Positions 35,485 to 49,021 are shown, numbered from the stretch's first letter. The stretch: 64,000 bases of DNA from Tetradesmus obliquus (GCA_030272155.1 CP126196.1:3596001-3660000); one strand, 5' to 3'. Notes: generated by a model not told the origin, from the sequence alone. A program made the numbers and translations.

Positions 35485-36171
35485 TCCATACAAGAGGCTG
35501 GCGTGTTGATATGTGAGGAGTGATGCTAGTGCAGTAGCTGCAGGGTGCGCAAATGAGCTGGTTTGGAGCCGCGCTGATGTGTTGGTCAGTTGTTAGTTGT
35601 CAGCAGCTCTGACCCGCCCGGTCAAGCCCCTGTGGGAGCAGCTGGACCTGAACATAGCAGCGGCAAAGAATGTGGAGCGGGGACTGCAGGAGAAGCAGCG
35701 GCAGTTCTATGGTTCCTAAAGGTTCCAACTTTGTCAACTATTGTTGGTCCTAACCAAGTATGCAGCCGTTCCTGTCAACAGCAGCACGTCATGTCACACC
35801 AGTGATGCTGCCAGCATCAGCTCAGTGAGCAGTTGTGACATTCGAGTTGCAGGCGCATGTACATGTTCCGAGTTCCGCTCAACCTTTGATATATGACCCA
35901 ATGGATTGTTACTGTTGATTATACCACAGGACATGTGATGGAAGTTGTATACAACGCCGTAGTTCGCATCTTCTGTAGTCGAGTGACAGGCTGTGCACGC
36001 TGCTTCGCCGTCTATAGTGCATTGCCATTCTACACGCCAAAAGTACGACATTAATTTCCCTGTCTTACGCGGAGGTGCTCACTGAGGTTTGCGCGACCCA
36101 GCGTGCTCAGCCCTGCGTACGGTTCGGCCGACTTCATCCAGCGACCTGCAGCCCGTTTTTGAATCCACCTG
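35485..36171. other. Intergenic with post-stop echo of TFB1
   Basis: A 97-bp copy of the terminal TFB1 exon (GTCAAGCCCCTGTGGGAGCA onward) lies at about 35618-35705, after the stop. The remaining sequence is unremarkable and should contain the TFB1 3' end and the promoter of the MYND gene. Confidence 0.65.
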
Positions 36172-37838
36172 ATGAACATTGTTGAACGGCCATCAGTACA
36201 GGCTGCATGGCGTCGAGTGTCGGACACGCTGCAGCCTCTGGCGACAGCAGCAGCAGCAGCAGCAGCAGGTTCCGAGAGCACCGCGAGCAGCAGCAGCTTG
36301 TCCCTGGGACAGTACACCTCGCTTCAGCAGGTTGCAGAGGATGTGGAGCAGGCTCTGGGCCGCACTTCAAGACTGCCAGTGTCAACACTGAGCTGTGGTG
36401 TTCCACAGATGCTGTGTATTGGTAATGAGAATGTAGATGTCGACGGGACTGGGGAGCCGCGATGCTGCCGTGTCTGTTGCACTGGGCACAGAGCAGAATG
36501 CTTGCAAACATGGCAGCATCGCACATAACGTCACAGTCTCACTGTGTGAGCTCGAACGTCCTGATGCTCTCAACAGCATGACCTCACCTTGCTGCTGTGC
36601 CTGCAGGCTGCAGCGCTATTACACCTGTTGGCCAGGCAGCAGCAAACGCAGCAGCAGTCAGAGGCACACGATGCGCTGGTAGCTTGCACTGAGGCCATGC
36701 TGTCCGCAGCAACAGCAGTGCTCCGTGAGCCAGATACAGCAACAAAACTGCAGCTTCTCCGGACCACCATCACATCTGGCCTCCTGGACAGCGCCGCAGC
36801 AGCAATGCACGACACAACTACAGCGCTGCAAGCAGCAGATGCTGCTGCTGCAGCACCATTAGCAGCCGGCAGTGGGCTGTCTTTGCAGTATAGGCAGCAG
36901 CAGCGCACAGTGCCGGCAGCTGTGCGGCTAGCCATAGCACTGATAAGGCTGTTTGATCAGCATGTGTCCTGGCCAGGACCGGTGCTGCTGTTCCCACAGG
37001 CAGCCCCAGCTGTACTGCCTGCTGTGCAGCTGCTGCTGGCAGCGATGCGGCTGGCGCTGCGGCTGCTTGCAGGAATCGACAGCGTGCTTTCCTGCAAGCT
37101 GCTGGCAGCTTGTTTGGCGCCTGCGCTGGCTGCCGCATTGCTGGTGAATATTCGCAGCAACATCACAGACGCAGCAGCAGCTGAGCTGCTGTGCAGTATG
37201 GAGGCAGAGGTGCAGCAGCTGCAGCTGCTGCTGCTGACATTAGCAGTGAAGATGCGCTGCCACGAGCAGCACGAAATCTTCAGCAGCAACAGGCAGCGGC
37301 GGCAGCAGCGGCAGCCGCACCCCAGCCTGGACACAGCACGGCACCGCCACCTGCTGGCTATGCTGCGGACGTGTGGCCTCTCAGAGCAGCAGGCAGCAGC
37401 AGCACCCTTTCCAGTGGGGCTAGCAGCAGAATGCATGCGACTTTTCCGCCCTAAGTTCATCGAGGGTCTTGTGGGAGCGTTCAAACACAGCAGCTTAGAG
37501 GTGCAGACGCATTTGGCTTATTTCTCGACCCAGCGGCGGATGCGTGACTTTCAAGGGGCACTGCATGAAAGCCGCTTGAGGGAGACTGCAGAAGAGCAGG
37601 CTATGCTTCGACACGAGCTGCTGTTCGTTGCACAGCCCGCAGCGCTCATGCTGCTGGAGGCAGCACACAACTTGTTCCAGGTGGATGCGCTGCTTGCATC
37701 TGAGGCAGCGTCTGCTGCGCTGTCATGCACACAGTCGCTGAGCTTATAGATGCCCGCTGCGCGGGGCAGCAGCAAGAGTGAGAGCAGCAGGGGTGAACCG
37801 GGGGTGACAGGTGCAGGCGCGCTGCCAGCCAGTTGTAG

Positions 37839-37888
<50 letters not shown>

Positions 37889-38593
37889 ATCGAGTTGTGG
37901 GTGGCAGCAGCGGCAGCAGCAGCAGCAGCAGCGGCGAGGGGCCAGGAGATGACTTCAGCGTGGCTGAAGTGCTGAAGCTGGTGAGTCTTTTGTCCTCTGA
38001 TGTACGCACAGAAGGGCATAGGCAGGCTTGTCTGCTGATGCATAGGACTTGCAGATTGTAACTGGCTGTGGGTGTTGTTTGGCAAGGCAAATGCAGGAGG
38101 ATGCCAGGGAGCTGCAGGGCTGTGAAAAGGTCATCCCGATCATATATATGGACGGGTGATACAAATGATGTTGATACAGTGGCGGTGCTGTATGCAAGCT
38201 TATGGCCCACCTGAATGAGTCGTGGCGGCTCCCCTCCTCCGCAAACTTCTCTGATTGTGCAGGTGCGTAAAATGATGGTCAAGCTGGATCAGCAGCAGCA
38301 GCAGCAGCAGCAGCAAGCTGCTGATAAGGAGCACTTGGACTGGCTGCTGGAGGCACTCATCCAGATACTACACTTCTCAGCTGTGATCAGCAGCAAAATG
38401 CAGAGTGACGATGCATGGCGCCACCTGGCGCGCCCCACAGCAGCGATGCTGGAGCACCTAATGCACGTGCGGCTGGTGCAGCAGCAGGTGGATTTGGGTG
38501 CCGAAAGCATTGCAAACCTGTGGCACGCAACTGGCAGTCTGCTTTGGAGCGGAGCTGCTGTGTATGGCCCTTTGCTGGTGGTGGCGGCTGAAG

Positions 38594-38638
<45 letters not shown>

Positions 38639-39350
38639 GAGGGACAGAGTCCGCACAACTTGGTGCAGCAGCAGATCAGTCGTCTGGCGCAAGTGCATCA
38701 GCCGCTAGCAGTGCCGCAGGTTGTTGCACACCGCAGCTCTTCAGCCTGTGTGTCACTGCTGTGAAGGTTCTGGCTGAGAACACGGACGACCCCTACACAG
38801 ACCTGAACCCCGCACAACCCCGGAGCGGCTGCTGCGCTGCATTTGCGCTGCAACTTTTGCAGCTCGTAGCAGCAGCAATGCTGACTGGTGCACCCCCTGC
38901 AGCAGAAGTAAGTGAAGCGCAGCAGCGGAGCATCATCAGCTCAGCGGCTGGTGTGCCTTAGGCGATGCTACTGCTGCGATGTGTGCAGCTGGGGCTGCAT
39001 TGGCTGCAGCAGACCTCAAATCGGCTGCTGGCAGCTGCTGCAGGCAGCAGCAGTGCAGTGGCTGGACGCATGCAGCAGCAGCAGCAGCAGCAAGCATGGG
39101 GGTCTACTGTGCACCAGGAGCTGCTCTATGAGGCAGTAGAGTCGCTAGGGCAGCTGCATAACGGCCTGGATGTGTTGGAGCTGGTGTTTGGCAGCTGGTG
39201 CACAACAGCAGCAGCTGCTGACGAGCCGGCAGCAGCAGTGCAGCCGCTGCTGCAGCAGTGCCAGCAGCAGCTGCAGGCAGAGCTGCTGCCTGCAGTGCAG
39301 CAGGTGGTGGGGCTGTGGGAGCTCGGTAACAGCAGCAGGCACGGGGGCCA

Positions 39351-39381
<31 letters not shown>

Positions 39382-40091
39382 AGCATCAGGGATGTGGTGC
39401 GGTCGTGTGGCATGCTGTCACGCACGCACTTCAACTTGATGAAACAAAGCTTTGAAGACTTCTCTACAGGCAAATGGTCATACACTGAGGACGCAGAGGA
39501 TGCGCCAAAAACACCTGTGATAATACGCCTGGTGAAGCGCGCTGCGCAAGGCATCTGGGGCAGCACGCATGAGCAGCAGCATGCTGCAGTGGTGGCTCTG
39601 CAGCAGCTGCTGGCCAGTGGCAAGCTGCAGGCGTGGGTGGCAGCAGCCAGCGCTGCGCTGCCGCTGCGCTGGTGCTGCAACAACCCCGGCTGCAGCAACC
39701 TGGGCACAGCAGGCAGCAAGGCGCGTGGCAGTGAGCTGCGGCGGGTGGGCGGCAGGCAGTGCTCAGGCTGCCAGGCGGCCTGCTACTGCAGCAAGGTGTG
39801 CAGGGAACTCACTGCACGAGTTGCGGCCAGCAGTTGCTAGCGCTGAAGCAGCTGCGCAAACATGTTTAGTCTCTGGCTGCTGTTGTTGCGCGACAGCACG
39901 ACGCTGTGCCGTGGTGTACACCACATCACATGTGTTGTGCCTGAGTCCTTCATATGCCAAGCGTGCAATCCCCATCTGCTGCCTCTCCTGATTGGTGCGG
40001 GCTGTGTGCCTTGCAGGACTGCCTGGCTGCCCACTGGCCTCTGCACAAGAAATCCTGCAAGCTGATCAAGCAGCAGCAGCAGCAGCACTAA
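36172..40091 (+). CDS. MYND zinc-finger protein, large Ala/Gln-rich
   Basis: The main exons are about 36608-37980 (or split at 37681-37749), 38263-38907, 38962-39795 and 40017-40091 (TAA). A first exon beginning MNIVERPSVQAAWRRV at 36172 is likely, but its donor is uncertain (36331 or about 36421). The C-terminus is a clear MYND finger once exon 40017 is added: CCNNPGCSN...CSGCQAACYCSKDCLAAHWPLHKKSC, with all Cys/His ligands spaced as expected. Use of the donor at 39796 is needed for this. Upstream lies about 1,000 residues of Leu/Ala-rich helical sequence with poly-Gln and poly-Ala runs, with no other domain recognised. Two in-frame TAG codons (37747-37749, 38959-38961) interrupt the frame and are best read as ends of tiny 3n introns (69 and 54 bp). 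MYND fingers usually bind short proline-containing motifs; the role here is unknown. Unlike its neighbours the gene has almost no exon echoes. Confidence 0.72.
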
Positions 40092-40809
40092 GAGCAGCAG
40101 TGCTTGGAAGACACATATGTCCTAACAGCTGTTGTATCTACGCACATGTGATCACCGTAGTCAGGGCACCTGCTGCTGTGGGGCAGGCAGAAAGCCAAGG
40201 AGGCCTGGCTAGGATTTCGTCCCCCCTGGTAACATATAAAAGGAGGCCTGGCTTTCACCCTTTGGGCCATGCGTGAACGCCAAAGTTGATGAACAGCACT
40301 ATTATGAGCAGCAAGGTTGCGGCTGGTCTACAAATCAGTGCAGGCACTACCCGAGATCTAGGACACTTCACGGCACGTGCCAACTGCTGGCAGCAAGCGC
40401 TGCGCAAGGCAGCAGGCAGCAGCGTGCGATGGCTGAGTCATCAAGCACGTTGCACGTGGGATCCCTTCAAGGATGTTTTTGGGGCCGATGGCGTAAGCTA
40501 CGGCTTGATAAGTAACATGATGATGTTGAAGGATGCTGTGAGGTTGGCCGGTACTGTCTGTCCATGGTGATGCCAATCAGCCGCTAATGATTGTTCCACC
40601 CAGCTGTACATTATTGAAGCTGGGCTACCCGATCTGCAGATTTACACACCAGCAGGCGAACGCCATGCGAATTGTCCATGGTCACAAGGATAGTTGAGAG
40701 CGTTCACACGTTCACACGGACAGGGGTTCCCAGACTTGAGCAAATCAGTCCACCTTTGAAAAAGCATGACACAGCATAACACCCAGTGATACATCTCAAA
40801 TCAGGAGGG
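40092..40809. other. Intergenic between convergent genes
   Basis: This is the shared 3' region of the MYND gene (+) and the Ser/Gln-rich gene (-). It has no supported exon and no clear repeat apart from short AGGCCTGGCT duplications near 40199-40250. Confidence 0.5.
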
Positions 40810-41956
40810 TTACAGACGCAAGTACTCTCCAGGACGGCAAATGGGCTCATCCTCAGCAACAGCCCCACATCCAAAGTCACCCTCAAACCCTAAACCGTCC
40901 CCAGCTGCTGCTGCAGCTGCTGCAGCGTTGTGCATGTGCATGCCCTTGTGATGGCGCTGCTGCTTGCGCCTGCGCTCCGGGTGGTGCCGCTCCATCGCCA
41001 GGTCTAAGGCTTTAAGCAAGCGCTCAGCCTCTGCACCTAACGCTGCTGCTGCAGCTGCTGTCACAGGATCTAGCGGCTCCCTGCTGCTGCTGCTGCTGCC
41101 TTGAGGGAAGGGTGCTCTGGGTACAGCGGCTGCTTCTGCTGCTTGCTCAGTGGCACAGGGAGGAGGCGGGGCTCCTGCACCTGCTGCTGCACTGCTGCTG
41201 TCGCTTGCGCCGGCACAAGCTGCATGTGCACCTTGGTGCCTGTCAATGGTGCTGCTGCTGTTGTGCATGCTGCTGTACATGTCTGACATGCCCAGGTGCT
41301 TGCCTCTGAGCCGGCCGCCCCATCTGAACACGTACGGAGCTGTCAGGGTCATGCGCTCCGACATGGTGCTGCTGCTGCTGTTGTTGTTGTGGTTGCTCCC
41401 GCCTTGACGACATGTTGCAGTATCACCAGATTGGTGCATGCTGGCGTGCGTGCCAAGAGATGCCAGTCCCTTGCCCTTGTCCTGCTGCCCTTGTCCTGCT
41501 GCTGCATTGAACTGCCCACCATGAGCGCTAATATGCGCTGTTGGCTGCTGGCTGCTGCACAGCCCTGCACTGCAGCCGCTGCTGCTGTGCTGCTGCGCCT
41601 GGTGGGCATGGTGACAGCGCCCCGCAGACACCTTCCAGGCATGCACCCCGCTGTCCTCAGCAGCAGCTGCGCTGCGCCTCGGCTGCATTGCCTTGCAGGA
41701 AACACTATGACCACCAGCTGCTGCTGCTCCTGCTGCTCCTGCTGCTCCTGCTGCTGTGCAATGTGCACCTGCGGGATTAGGATGTACTTGAGATGCTGGC
41801 TGCTGCTGCTGTTGCTGCCAATGAGGTGATGGTAGCAGCTGCTCCAGAGCTTCTGCAGCTGCACTGTCAGCAACCTGATGCCCAGCAGGGGACTGGCAGC
41901 GGCACAGCGGCAAGTGGCTCCTGGCAGGGCTGCTGCGTGGTGAGCGTGCTGGTGCA

Positions 41957-41991
<35 letters not shown>

Positions 41992-42915
41992 ACTCCGGCT
42001 TGGTGAGTGGCTCCTGGCAGGACTGCTGCCTGGTGAGTGTGCTGGTGATGGCGCATGCTGCTGCTGCTGCTGGTGCTGCTCCTGCTGTTGCTGGTTCCGG
42101 CTTGGTGAGTCAGCTCTCCTGCGTGCTTTGGGCGATTTTGCGCGCACAACCTGCACAAGCAAGGTAAAGTGTTTGCATACAGCGTTGCTCGTGTGTGATG
42201 TTCATGGTTGCAGTGGTGAGTGTGGGGTTACAGGCACAGCCTGACAGCGTGTTTGCTGCTTCAGTAAAGCTGTTACACAGAAACTGCACAATGCTGCACA
42301 ACATCACCGTGCTGATCCTGCAGCGCCAGTCTAAAAAGCTGTGCAGCACCGCTCAGAACTATGTACTGCCAGCAGCAATGGTCAAGCGCTCTTGTGGAGT
42401 GCGCTCTGGCAAAGTGACTTTGCTTGCACCAACCAGCAGCAGTTGGCGCTGCCTAGCAGTGGCGGTGCTGACCAAGCTTCCTGCAAGCACTTTGAGTACC
42501 TTAGGGCTGCTGAGGCGCTCCAGCCATTGCATGTGCGCCACGCCTGTCAGGCCAGGCGGTTCGTATGTCACTGCGGCAGCCAACAGCAGCAGCGTGCCGG
42601 GCTGTTACAGCAGTTGCGCTTATAGAACGTTGATGCGATTGATTTCAGATGGATTTATTTTGCAGGGACTCCGAGAAGTGAAGCTGCCATGTCAGCTGGC
42701 TTGCTGATTCAGCACAGCGCTGCTTTCAACTGCTGAGCAGCATGCAGCACATGCTCACCTAGCCCGCTGGCTGGAGAGTACAGCATAGGCTGAGGCTGCT
42801 TCACTGCATGAATGGATGCATCCGCTACCCTTCCAGCTGCCGAGTAGCTGTCAGGGCGTGAGAGAGACAGGCTGCTGAAGCCAGGTATCGACGAGGAGGC
42901 CTCCGGACCCTCCAT
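40810..42915 (-). CDS. Unknown Ser/Gln-rich protein
   Basis: The last exon (42150-40810, 446 codons, TAA) is well supported by length, an acceptor reading TTGTGCAG and a coding-like composition. It holds Ser-Pro/Arg-Ser repeats (SPSRSQQQ, SPGSSPARSH) in about three degenerate tandem blocks, poly-Gln runs, then a more ordered C-terminus (LGAEAERLLKALDLAMERHH) rich in charge. A first exon 42915-42759 (MEGPEASSSIPGFSSLSLSR..., donor GTGAGC, phase 1) is convincing. A middle exon starting about 42592 (VTYEPPGLTGVAHMQWLERL) fits the phase, but its donor cannot be fixed, and one more exon may lie near 42320-42230. I recognise no domain. RS-like and poly-Gln content would fit a nuclear RNA- or transcription-related protein, but that is guesswork. 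It lies head-to-tail behind the polymerase gene. Confidence 0.5.
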
Positions 42916-43278
42916 GTTGCCTGAAGTGATGACTTGGCTTCAACGCGGTATAATAATTACAAAAATGCCACTTTCGACAAAAGCTAAATCAGCTGAGGGC
43001 ACGAGGCATGCTGAGCAATGCCCCTCAGGGTTTCGTTCGCGCCTTTTGCGGTTCTGCTGATGTTACCGACAGCCTACATGCCACGACAAACAATTTGAAC
43101 ACACATTTGAGTTTTAAACTTTTAAGGCCGTAGTTCAGCAGTGCTATACACCCACGAGCCCGCTGCAAACATCAGCAGGTAAGATCATGTTGTGCTGTAT
43201 GCATGCCATTGGCAAGTACATCCCACCAACTCCTTGCGCGGCAATCAACACGTCCCAGCCCCATGTAACAACCACGCC
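42916..43278. other. Short spacer, 3' end of the polymerase gene
   Basis: This 363-bp interval should hold the 3' UTR of the polymerase gene and the promoter of the Ser/Gln-rich gene, both on the minus strand. On that strand a TGTAA motif, the usual green-algal polyadenylation signal, occurs at 42960-42956. Confidence 0.4.
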
Positions 43279-43466
43279 CTATGTACTGCCCTGCTGCATC
43301 AAGTTCCTCAGATGAGGCGGCACATACTCCAGCCCAATCGCCTTGAAGATGTCTGTCTCACAGCTGCACTTGACTGCAGGACCCACAACTGTCTCCTGGA
43401 TAGTGCTGCTGCGCCCACTCAGCCCCATGCGGCTGTTCCCCAGTTTCGGTGTCGTAATCGTGTCCG

Positions 43467-43501
<35 letters not shown>

Positions 43502-43746
43502 AGCTGCCTCTCATCATCACTGGCGCTGCTATCCCCCGCTCCTGCAGCACCAGCAGTCTCTGCCCTCTGCCTGCTGCCAGCAGCAGCACCTCTCTGGACA
43601 GCTGCAGCTTTAGGCTTAATGTTTGCCTTGTGTATCACCACCAGCTCCTGGTCCCCCAAGCGGAAGGCATTGCCTTCAGGGTTGAGGGCTGCAGCCAGGG
43701 CAGCCACTTGCTCATTAGGCCTGTTGCACCAATGCCTGCATGCATG

Positions 43747-43821
<75 letters not shown>

Positions 43822-44436
43822 GTGCAGCTGGGTTGAGGGCTGCAGCCAGGGCAGCCACCTGCTCGTTGGGCCGGTTGCACCAATGCCTGCAGGCATGCCA
43901 GCAGCAGCAGCAGCAGCAGAAGCAGCAGCAGCATCAGCAGCAGCAGCAACAGCAGCAAAAGCAGCAGCAGCAGTGCTCCAAGCTGGGTTGAGGGCTGCAG
44001 CCGGGGCAGCCACCTGTTGAATAGGCCGGTTGCACCAATGCCTGCATGCAGACAAGCCAGCAGCAGCAGCAGCAGCCGCAGGAGTGCTCTTCAGCCAACA
44101 GCTGCAGCGAGGTCACGAGCAGTACCGATGCGCTTGCTGCCGACTTTGCGTACGCATGCCAGAACACGCCCTATTAGCCGCCATACTCTATGGCAGAGGG
44201 TTGTTGCTGCTGGTGCGGCATGGAAGCACAGAGTGCATACGAATGCTGACTTAGAATTCCCGATTCTTGGAAGTGCAAACTAGCTACTACAGTATAGCCA
44301 TGTAGGAAAGCGTGCTACTCTTCTGTGCTGTACCTCAAGCCCACCTGAGCGCCCTGCACATGTCCTGCCCCGAGCAGAAGTAGTTGACCGCCATGGCCAG
44401 CATGCTGCGGGGGTACAGCTTGATGTCTATGCGCCT

Positions 44437-44469
<33 letters not shown>

Positions 44470-47400
44470 AGCAACCAGGAGAATGTGAGCAATGTGCTGC
44501 GGTGGGAGTAGTCAGTCACAGCAGTGCACTGCCAGCCTGAAACTGCTGAAGCCTGAATCCTACCATGTCTTGATTGGGCTGTCGTACACACTGCCGACAG
44601 GCATCACAGCAATCAAGCGACCATGCGAAACGTACACTGTGTTCTTGGTATGAGATAACCATGCATCCGCCCAGGTTTACATTGTGCCAGTCACCTGCAG
44701 CAGGGCTGCTCGGCCCCTCCCGCACGTCCATCAATACTCAGGTGTTGCGTACGCTTGGCTCACTGTGGGACACAATGCAGCTGCCAAACTCAAGAAGTTC
44801 AAAGTGACATCACCTGCAGCAGGGGCTGCTGGGCCCCTCCACCACCCACCATTACACACATGCTGCAGATGCTGGCCTGTGTACTCATCAACATATCAAC
44901 CCTAAAACACCAAACCCCAAACCCTGAAGTGGCGGCACCGGCAGCAGTGGCTGCTGGACCCCTCCACACGCCCATGAATACACACTTGCTGCATCTGCAG
45001 GTGCTGTGCTGTGTATGAGACACACATAAAGTGGCATCACCTGCAGCAGTGGCATCATAAAGTGGCATCACCTGCAGCAGTGGCATCATAAAGTGGCATC
45101 ACCTGCAGCAGTGGCTGCTAGACCCCCTCCATACACCCATCAATCAACAGCCATTACACACGCTTTGCTTCGTGCAAGAAACAATGCAGCTGCCATATAT
45201 ACTATACTCCAAGTGGCACCACCTGCAGCAGGGGCTGCTGGGCCCCCTCCACACGCCCATCCAGGTCACGCGCTCCTCAGGGCCCCGCAGCGCCTTGTGC
45301 CGCTCCAGCGGCAGCATATCCTGCACGCCACACAGCACACAGCACACAGCGTCACACAGATATCAGCTCAACCGCACAATGCAGTGTTCAAGCAATCCAT
45401 GCCGCAAAGCCCCTGGCCCCGCAGCGCTTTGTGCCAGTCCAGCGGCAGCATGTCCTGCACGCCACACAGCACACAGCGTGACAGGACGAGCAGCGTTTCA
45501 ACCTTCCGCGCTGCATGACTCTGGCGTCGGGCTTGTGCCGGGCTTGTGCCGCTCCAGCGGCAGCATGCCCTGCACGCGGCACAGCATGCACCACATGCAT
45601 AAATTGCACGATGCAATGCATGACGCAAGACATCTCAGCCATGGCACTGTCTTGTGCCGCTCCAGCAGCAGCAAGTCCTGCAAGCAGCGCAGCACACAGC
45701 TCACACAGCCACTGCAGCAGCCCAGCCAGTGACAGCCACAGCCTACACCCAGCTCCACACAGCAAACACACACATCTAGACGTCCTCAACACACCTGCGT
45801 AATGCAGCCGCGTGAAGCCAGTCGTTTCAAGAGGCCTGCTAGCAGCAGCCCCAGGCCCACCCAGCTGCAGGCCGGCCCAGGGGCAATGATGAGGTCAGCA
45901 TCACCACACCCAGCCTTGCCTAGATACCCACGCACCTGTGTGATGCAGCCGCGTGCAGCCAGCCGCTCCAAAAGGACAGCCAGCAGAGGCCCCATGCCCA
46001 CCCAGCTACAGGCCGGCCCAGGGGCAGTGATGAGGTCAGCAGCACCATAGCGCTGCCAAACCCCAACATACTTTGAAACCAAGCCTTGCCTAAAACCCCA
46101 CGCACCTGAGTGATGCAGCCGCGTGCAGCCAGCCTCTCAAGCAGCCCTGCCAGCAGCGGCCCCATTCCCACCCAACCGCAGGCCGGCCCAGGCGCAATGA
46201 TGAGGCCGGCGTCACCATAGCGCTGCAAAACCCCGACATTCAACATAACTTCAAACAATGCTTTTTAGTGCAACCACACAACAAAATTCAGACAGCATAC
46301 ATCAGCACACCTGAGTGATGCAGCCACGTGCAGCCAGTCGTTCCAGCAGTCCTGCCAGCAGCGGCCCCATGCCCACCCAGCTGCAGGCTGGCCCAGGCGC
46401 AATGATGAGGTCGGCAGCACTGCTTAGGAACCTTGTCATTTTTCTTACCACAATCACACTGCGCGAAACATACACACCCGCGCAAGTAACAGCCAGCACA
46501 CAACAAGAAAGAATGCATCAGCACACCTGAGTGATGCAGCCACGTGCAGCCAGTCGTTCCAGCAGTCCCGCCATCAGAGGCCCCATGCCCACCCAGCTGC
46601 AGGCCGGCACAGGGGCGATGATCATGTCGGCGTTGCTGCTCACAAACCCTTTCCATTCTACAAACATGCAGCACGCAACAAACACTCACCAACACAATAT
46701 ATAGCCACTACACAGCAGGAAAACATGCATCTGTGTACCTTTGTGATGCAGCCACGTGCAGCCAGTCGTTCCAGCAGTCCTGCCAGCAGCGGCCCCATGC
46801 CCACCCAGCTGCAGGCTGGCCCAGGCGCAATGATGAGGTCAACAGCGCTGCTCACACCCCACAATTAATGTGATCTACAATCATGCATTTTAGTACAAAC
46901 ACACCGTAAAAGCACACAGCATGCATCAGCACACCTGTGTGATGCAGCCCCGTGCAGCAAGTCGTTCCAGCAGTCCCGCCAGCAGCGGCCCCATGCCCAC
47001 CCAGCTGCAGGCCGGCCCTGGTGCAATGATGAGGTCAGCATCGCCGCAGCTCTGCTTGCCGCGCAGGTAGCTGCCCATACAGCGTGCATGCAGCAGGTAT
47101 GTCACCTCATCGCGAGGCTTGCCGGACAGGTGCTGCGATAGCAAGCAGAAGGGAAAGCATAACGTTGTCAGAGCAGTGGCGCAGATGGCTGCCCATGCAG
47201 CGTGCGTGCAGTGCATCACGCGACTTGCGCCTCAGGTGCTGCAGGTACCAGCAACAGGTGGGCGGAGCAGACAAGTCAGGGCAGTGGCGCAGGTAGCTGC
47301 CCATGCAGCGCGCGTGCAGCAGGTGTGTCACCTCAACACGCAGCTTGCCGGACAGGTGCTGCAGGCGGCAAAACAGAAGAAAAGCAAGCAGCGGTCGGAC

Positions 47401-47884
47401 GATGGGTGCAGGTAGCTTCCCATGCTGCGCGCGTGCAGCTGGCATATATGATTTTGAGACACGGCTTGCCACTCAGATGCTGCAGAATCAAAGCCACAAC
47501 TTATTTGAGTCTGTCATTGCATCTTACACCAGCTCAAAGACGACCAAACGCCCATGCGATACACAGTGCCACACCTGCAGTGTGTCAGCCACTGCCTCAT
47601 ACACCAGCGCCTCCACCTCCGCCACCTCAGCCTGTTAAGCTGGACAGCACAACTGCCATAATCCTGTTCGCCCCGTCAGTGCGTGTCGCATTGCAAACTT
47701 TGCACGTACTGAGTACGCGTTGATTCACCCCAGAGCCTAATGTTTCGATCAGGAATAACATATCGTGCCCGCCTCACTTGCAGTGTGTCAGCCACTGCCT
47801 CATACACCAGTGTCTCCACCTCCACCACCTCAGCCCGGGGCATGCGGCGCATGAAGTCCTCATAGTAGCGCAGGCCCACCTGGT

Positions 47885-47915
<31 letters not shown>

Positions 47916-48968
47916 TACATGTGCGGTTAACATGCTACACTCCTGGAATAGTCTTTTGTCAAGTCTGCTGCAATGCGAGCCCGTGTCGCAGTAAGCGTCA
48001 AACGGACAGCAACAGCGCGCCAAGCTGAGACGCACCTGCTGCATGGCGCTAAGGTGGCTGATCCTGGTGCGCATGTCGTCCAATGTTTGACTAAAAAATA
48101 CAGAACACAAGGAGTTGACAGTCACGCACCTGCTGCATGGCGTTGAGGTGGCTGATCCTGGTGCGTACGTCGTCCAAGGTTCGGCAGCCGGCCTGGTACC
48201 AGCGCTCAGCACTGCTCTCAGCCACACCCCACACCCTGCAGCAGCAGCGAAGCACCACACAAAATCACTCTTGAATCACTTGGTCATTGTCTGCAACGAC
48301 GCTTAGGACAGAGTCCTTCACAGGACAACTGTGTCAGCAGCAAACCGCCTGCCATGATAACCCATGTCATCTTGATTGCACTTCAGCCGTAGCAACGGCT
48401 CCTCCACATGAGAGCCCTGGTCACAAAGCAGGTGCAATGGTTGAAGTTGATACTATGACTGGCAAGTGCGCATTGCATTCGGACCAGCAAGCGATCTCAG
48501 CTGTGTTCACAACTTAGCACATTGAAGCAAATGTAACATGTTATGTAACAACATTCAAAAGTCAGACCCGACTGCCTCACCCCATGAACAGCGCCATGGT
48601 CCTGTTGTACTCGCTGGCCTCCAGCACATCATTGCGCTGCAGCCCACCTGCAGGCAGCAGCGACAGCACGCAACACTGAAAACAACTTGTGACATTGCAT
48701 TGACGTACTAGGGTGGGCACACGCAGCAGTGCGTAACCGACAGAACCTCCGAAGCAAAGGTGGCACTGGTGGCAACGTATACACGCAGGCTGGTGAATGA
48801 GCAACCATTGCAGCACAGCAGAAGGCAGGACACAGGGTGATTGCTCTCTGAGCTATCAAGGGCTGTTTTGCTGCTTCAGTGGTTGCGGCTCTGCACCTGT
48901 GTTGAGGATCTCATGCAGGCTGGAAGTGGTTTTGGGGCCCAGTGCCAGCGCCTGGATGTCCTGCGAGG

Positions 48969-49021
<53 letters not shown>

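Noticed and set aside
37747..38961. TAG codons in the MYND gene as evidence of a variant genetic code
   Set aside because: The polymerase gene ends naturally at a TAG right after its conserved C-terminus, other genes show no internal TAG, and both MYND TAGs coincide with plausible intron ends.
42195..42707. 170-codon plus-strand frame as a gene
   Set aside because: It has no domain, no splice partners and lies opposite likely exons of the minus-strand Ser/Gln-rich gene.
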